Positions 59,428 to 64,000 of a stretch of 64,000 bases of DNA are shown here, in pieces. A program made the position numbers and the translations under genes. Source of the stretch: Biscogniauxia marginata (Eukaryota > Ascomycota > Sordariomycetes > Xylariales > Xylariaceae); contig MU404060.1 in the NCBI GenBank assembly GCA_022695795.1, positions 490,749 to 554,748 on the forward strand, read 5' to 3'. The notes under the pieces are model-generated. The model searched no databases. It was not told the origin of the DNA and worked only from the letters and a program-made list of their open reading frames with translations. Position 1 is the stretch's first letter, and every line of letters starts with the position of its first letter.

Positions 59428-61064
59428 ATGGACCCTCCACACCTCACCGAATTCGCTTCCCAGCGATACTTCGACAAGCTCAAGCAGCTTAGCGAACATA
59501 GGGATCAGCCTCAAGATGCTGTTGCTCACCCACACGACGGGCCTGCTATTGCCCAGGAGCCCTCCACCTTTATTCTCCCCATCGGACGCCCAAGATCGCC
59601 CGAACAGACCCCCCATGACGCCCAGAGACCAGAAAAGCGCCGGCCGAATTTTAGTTTCCGAACTATCTTGCCGTCGCGGACCTCCGTCGAGCACGACTCG
59701 AGAAGACTGGCTGCCGAGTCTGCCCCGAAAAAGAGGTATGTCTACTGCCAAGTTGAAGAAATGCCCTGAGCTCTATACTGACGCGTTCAATTCCCAGCGC
59801 TCCATTCGACCAGCTTTTCTTGGCGCTTCCTAGCGAGCTCAAGATCCAGATCATTGCCTCTCTACCTCTGTCGGACATTTTGAGCCTCCGCTTAGCATCG
59901 CGGTCCTGGCACGCCATGGTAACCTTGAACGAATTTCCCATTGCCCGGTATCACCTCGAGCATCACGTTCCAGTGTATGCAAGACGGCTCTACCCGGCTT
60001 CTGACCCCTCCGCAATTAGGCTACATTATCTCTGTGGGATATGGCATCGATTGCATGTCGCTGCCAAACTTTCTTACTTAATATGTGAAAGGGTAACGAA
60101 AGAAATCTTCCTCCGAACCACCGAAGCTCAGCGTCTCGAGTTCGCTCCTCAGCAGGAGAGGATGCGACGCCGGCTTATCCCACTACTCTTCACGATATTT
60201 CATTTCTTCGAGACGTATCGGACGTTGCACATCGAGTACATCAAGGAGCACGGTCACGGCCTATCGCAAACGCCCTATACCCTCAACCCTATCGAGCTCA
60301 AGGTCATGAATATGTACGACGATCAGACCTTATTGCGCGTCCATCAAGTATTCCCGTTAGTGGTGTCCTCTTTTTGCCGGCGATTGCGACCTCCCTCGTA
60401 CGTAGGACGATTCGAACGCTCGATAAGAGGTTATCTAAAGGACCGACCGTCTGACGAAATTTATGTCACTGCCATGTGTGTTGGTGGGCTTCGCCAGGTC
60501 GAGCGGTTTTGGGAGATAAAAGGCTACAATTCGAGAAGAGGGGCTGTCGATTCATGGTACAACTTGGTTACGAAGGAGACGGTAGAGTCGATCTCCAAGC
60601 CGCGACGCGGATTTATGGGTCTTAGCCGAAAGAAATCGAGTGTCAACATGAGCGACGTTGGGAGGACCACCATGGACCATTCGGCGAATGGCCGTGGCCG
60701 ACGAGGTTCAGAAGGGGGTCGGCGAAATAGCGATGCGTCCGTAACCAGCGGTTTGGAGAATATGGTGTTCGACACAAGTTTGTCGGAGGGTATGCCAATG
60801 GGCCCGCTTCCTCGCGAATATCTCCGGTTACTGCTCCCGGATCTACCGCTACTGCAGCAATTATGGCTACCTACTGCCGAGGCCCTTATTCTTAATAGGA
60901 AAATTGTGGAGCGTCCCCAGGATATCAAGCGCAATGGCCAGGTCTTGCTTGACCTTATCCGCGAGGACGGCGCCGCTGAGGAGGATGAATGGTGGTACGG
61001 CCGGGCGGCGCCAGAATCGGTGCGGCCACCTCTTGAGGCCATCGAAGAAGATCCTATTGAGTAG
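59428..61064 (+). CDS. F-box protein
   Basis: Two exons: 59428-59735 and 59798-61064, giving 524 residues. The N-terminal 100 residues are polar and disordered. An F-box follows at about 111-150 (LALPSELKIQIIASLPLSDILSLRLASRSWHAMV), the motif that binds Skp1 in SCF ubiquitin ligases. The rest is helical (QQERMRRRLIPLLFTIFHFFETYRTLHIEYI, LPREYLRLLLPDLPLLQQLWLPTAEALILN) with a basic, Ser-rich insertion (FMGLSRKKSSVNM...RGRRGSEGGRRNSD) carrying likely phosphorylation sites. No WD40 or leucine-rich repeats are visible, so the substrate is unknown. The intron falls just before the F-box. Conserved-hypothetical F-box proteins of this layout are common in filamentous ascomycetes. Confidence 0.85.
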
Positions 61065-62954
61065 CGAAGTTGAAGGAGTCGAGGAAATTTTGCTCCATAA
61101 GCCATATCATGAGCATTTACAGGCGTTTAGAATCGAAAAGGGGTCTTTTCTACCGATATCATTACCATCGGAAGCAGAGGCCGGAGGGTCCCTTGCTTCA
61201 TCTTTACACCTTGGCTCGGGGGTACCCGGGCGACCCTATCGGGCTTTTATTATTATCTGACACCACCACATCCATTATGAGATGCCTCTTCTATTTTCCT
61301 TGATCTCTTTATATCACCATATTCAAACCATCATCGGCGTAAAGCTCTATCTGTTATTATAAAGCGGGTTTTTTTTTCGGGATAAAGATCGAAACCCGTC
61401 ATTTATTACTACAACTTCCACTTATTACCCTACAGAAATATAATGTGGAAATAGGGGGGCCTTGTCGTTTCCTTTATTCTTTTTCGTTTCGAATGGGAAA
61501 GGGGAGGGGGGTGCAAAGGAAAGGAAATGGCTTAAGGCGAGTTGGAAATTTTTTGGAAACAAGGGCAGGCGCTTTGGCGGAGCAGGTATCGTTGTATTGA
61601 ACGGGTGGATGGATAGATTTCGATACTGCTGTGTGTGTTGAATATGTGGGTTTTGCAGCATGAAAATCGAGTCAACAGCCGCCCTGGTGACCACGCTCAC
61701 CAACTATCGTGAATCAAGGTTGCGGCCAACAACGGCTAGGTTTTAGCCTACCCGGTTGGCTGGCTGGGAATGGTAGTAAGAAACCGTGAGAAACGAATGA
61801 TTATATCGTCATATCCATCAAATATAATCAATGCCATTCATCATCGTGATTTAACCATCGTGATTTAACACATGCTTTTTAACCTGTGACCTATACTTAC
61901 CCCCTTTCCTCCTCCCGGCCCCGCCCTTTCTTTCCCCTCTATCTACTCGACAACTATAACGTACCCAGCTATTAATATGAGAGATATTAGCCTACATCCA
62001 TGGTATGTAATAAATACTTGCCGCCAACGTTCCTTGTCCTTATAAAAGGCTTGTGCGAGTGTTCATGTTTCATATACTAGCGGATACTGCGATATCATAT
62101 CATATTTCGTATCATGTCATATCATCAATTCTATTTTTGTTTTGTTTTCTTCGTTTCCCCTATTTTATCCCACACGAGGAGAGAGTTTCAGACAGAACAC
62201 GGATACAAAGGGCGAACTGAAGTAAGTAGAAGAAAAAAAAAAAAGAGTGCTAATAATATATCTTCACAATAATCATAATAGAAGCGGGATACATAGATGT
62301 CATATCAAATCAATTCGCCAACGCTTGCATATAATGAACATGTCGAAAACTGAAAATAAACTAAAACCCACACAATAACAACATGACAAGAGGCCATATA
62401 AATTGGACAGGAATGGTATTTTTCTCCATAGAGTGCGGTACGAAGGCTGGAGGCAAGAGGGAAGAAAAAAAAAACCAACAACCAAATGGAATATCAATCG
62501 CGCCGTGAAAAAGAAATGACACAGAATTGTTCTGAACATAAAAATCCACCAAGCCAAACCAAGTCACGATCCCATTCCAAGCAATGCTTTGCTCACGAGC
62601 TTTTGCTTGCCCTTAATCCTCCCAAGTTTTCCCCTTTCCCGTCCGTTTCGCTTCCCGCTTTCCCGTCACATTGAAAATACAAATGACCTCGATTTGTTTT
62701 GGGGGGTTATAAATCCATCCCGTTTCCTATCTTGCGTCTGGAGTCACCCGCCCCCCCTGCTCAAGAAACGCCCGGGTCCGGTCCCCCTATCTCGTCCAGT
62801 TTGTCCCAAGAACGCCGATGGCAAAATCTCCTTTCTTCGAATTCCATGAAAGAAAACGAGGCTTTTTAAAAAGAAGTATCGCTATTCCTTTTCCCACCGT
62901 CCTGAATGCGCCCTATTGGTCATCCTAGACATGAACGCGTTAAGTAATTAAAAA
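61065..62954. other. Intergenic between convergent genes
   Basis: 1.9 kb with homopolymer runs and AT-rich tracts; no gene seen. It holds the 3' ends of the F-box gene and of the right-edge gene. Confidence 0.6.
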
Positions 62955-63998
62955 TCATGACGGCCACCGGTTTTGGCCCGCTCGTCCCATACTTGATGGA
63001 CCTAGGTAATTGGTGTTCATCGCGGTGGCCGGAGAATAGAGGGGTGCTGCACTTGAACTAGGTGTCCGCTGCTGTTGAGACAAATTCCCAGTGCCGAGGC
63101 CGTATGAACCGGTGCCAAGCCCTAGACTACTGTGATTATTCCCCGAATCTAGACTTTGGATGTCGAGGAAGCTCGAGTCGGAAAATGAGGGGAATGAGGT
63201 TGGTAGACTTGGGTGTGATGTACTGTGCGTCGTCGGGGGAGGCTGCCGTGTGCTAAAATGAGGTGAATGGCTCGAAAGTCCGTGGCTTGTAGCGCTCGTT
63301 GGACGATACGCGCCATTATCGAGAGGTGATGCGGATGGTGTTCGCCGCGGCGCAAACGCGGCAGTGTTATGGACTAACGACGGCGATCCACGGTAGCTAT
63401 TATCCGCTTGCATAAGGGGCGAGTTGGACTGGGCGCCAAATTGGGGAGAATTGGTTACATGCTGCACTAGTGCCGTTCCAGGAGAACCGCTTGTCATGTG
63501 CGGTTGTTGACGTTGATTCGTTGGGTAAGATGGTTGTTGTGTATTATACGAAGAGCTAAGCGTCTGAGCTTGGGTATAGTAGTTCTGAGATACTCGTGCT
63601 TGCTGCTGTGATGCTAACGCGGCCGAGATCTGAGGTGTTTTCGACGTCTGAGCTGAAATTGGTGATGCTGTCTGCGTTGCCTGCTGTTGCTTATGTTGTC
63701 TACTGGCAGTAGCTTGCCTCGATGTCTCTTGATGATTTCGGAGGGCCGAAAAATGTTCGTAATGGGCCTCTAAGCCCTCTGCTTGGGTTTGATTTGGAGC
63801 TGGAATTGGTGATGCAGTACTTCCAATTGAACTAGTAGGCGGATGCTGCTGCGTTTGTTGCGGACGACTGTTGTAACCTTGCAATGGATCAGTGCGACTT
63901 TGCATGGCCGCATAATGAGCTTCGAGACCCTCAGCCAGTGCGTGATTCTGGGCCGTGACACCAACTTGGTTAGGTTGTCGGGAAGGTTCGGTAGACAT
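62955..63998 (-). CDS. Gln/Ser-rich protein with repeated AEGLEAHY motif, right-edge gene
   Basis: An open frame of 347 codons from 63998 to the TGA at 62955. The ATG at 63998 is the first visible, but the frame stays open to the window end, so the start may lie outside. The sequence is rich in Gln, Ser, Thr and Pro and looks disordered, as in transcriptional coactivators or RNA-binding regulators. One feature stands out: AEGLEAHY occurs at residues 22-29 and 73-80, each time followed by an aromatic or aliphatic helix-like stretch and about 40 residues of spacer. No family recognised. Confidence 0.7.
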   Translation of the reverse strand: MSTEPSRQPNQVGVTAQNHALAEGLEAHYAAMQSRTDPLQGYNSRPQQTQQHPPTSSIGSTASPIPAPNQTQAEGLEAHYEHFSALRNHQETSRQATASRQHKQQQATQTASPISAQTSKTPQISAALASQQQARVSQNYYTQAQTLSSSYNTQQPSYPTNQRQQPHMTSGSPGTALVQHVTNSPQFGAQSNSPLMQADNSYRGSPSLVHNTAAFAPRRTPSASPLDNGAYRPTSATSHGLSSHSPHFSTRQPPPTTHSTSHPSLPTSFPSFSDSSFLDIQSLDSGNNHSSLGLGTGSYGLGTGNLSQQQRTPSSSAAPLYSPATAMNTNYLGPSSMGRAGQNRWPS

Positions 63999-64000
63999 AT

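Noticed and set aside
1..64000. tRNA, rRNA and CRISPR arrays
   Set aside because: No tRNA A/B-box pair, rRNA-like segment or regularly spaced repeats were seen on either strand.

Overview
The window is nuclear DNA of a filamentous ascomycete. Nearly every gene I could resolve has short introns (mostly 46-95 bp) with GTRNGT donors, CTRAC branch points and YAG acceptors. Gene content (zinc-cluster regulator, several P450s, DUF1996 protein, Nup84, Vps37, F-box protein) and an AT-rich, stop-riddled transposon-like block at the left edge (RIP-like) fit Pezizomycotina, probably Sordariomycetes; the class is an inference.

Bases 1-24000 are a loosely packed accessory region. After the AT-rich relic and about 3.7 kb without a convincing gene comes an aromatic-catabolism island: a pisatin-demethylase-like P450 (5505-7271, -), a CYP53/benzoate-4-hydroxylase-like P450 (9986-11749, -) sharing a 476-bp divergent promoter with a salicylate/3-hydroxybenzoate-hydroxylase-type FAD monooxygenase (12226-13925, +), gentisate 1,2-dioxygenase (14675-15773, +), a fumarylacetoacetate-hydrolase-family hydrolase (16362-17371, -), a decayed carotenoid/lignostilbene-type cleavage oxygenase (17794-19482, +, pseudogene) and a Zn2Cys6 regulator (20110-22807, +). 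Read together: cleavage or demethylation of a plant phenolic, hydroxylation to gentisate, ring opening, hydrolysis of the ring-fission product. No maleylpyruvate isomerase is visible. A 10-bp word TTTCCCCGAA occurs twice in the divergent promoter and once in the dioxygenase promoter.

Bases 24000-35900 hold valyl-tRNA synthetase with two in-frame starts (mitochondrial and cytosolic forms), an LTR-retroelement remnant, and a phosphatidylserine-decarboxylase-family (tryptophan-decarboxylase-like) gene cut by one in-frame stop just before its catalytic Gly-Gly-Ser-Thr-His motif, then gene-poor DNA with one small possible gene.

Bases 35900-64000 are more ordinary: secreted DUF1996 protein, M24 metallopeptidase, secreted SMP-30/gluconolactonase-like protein, DenD-like NAD-dependent dehydrogenase, nucleoporin Nup84/Nup107, ESCRT-I Vps37, a conserved-looking protein of unknown function, an F-box protein and a Gln/Ser-rich protein running to the right edge. 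Long gaps (48391-51534, 52708-59427) carry microsatellites, a perfect 20-bp palindrome and a 7-bp tandem repeat but no gene I can support. I saw no tRNA, rRNA or CRISPR.

All exon boundaries were worked out by eye from splice signals and family conservation; no database search was run.
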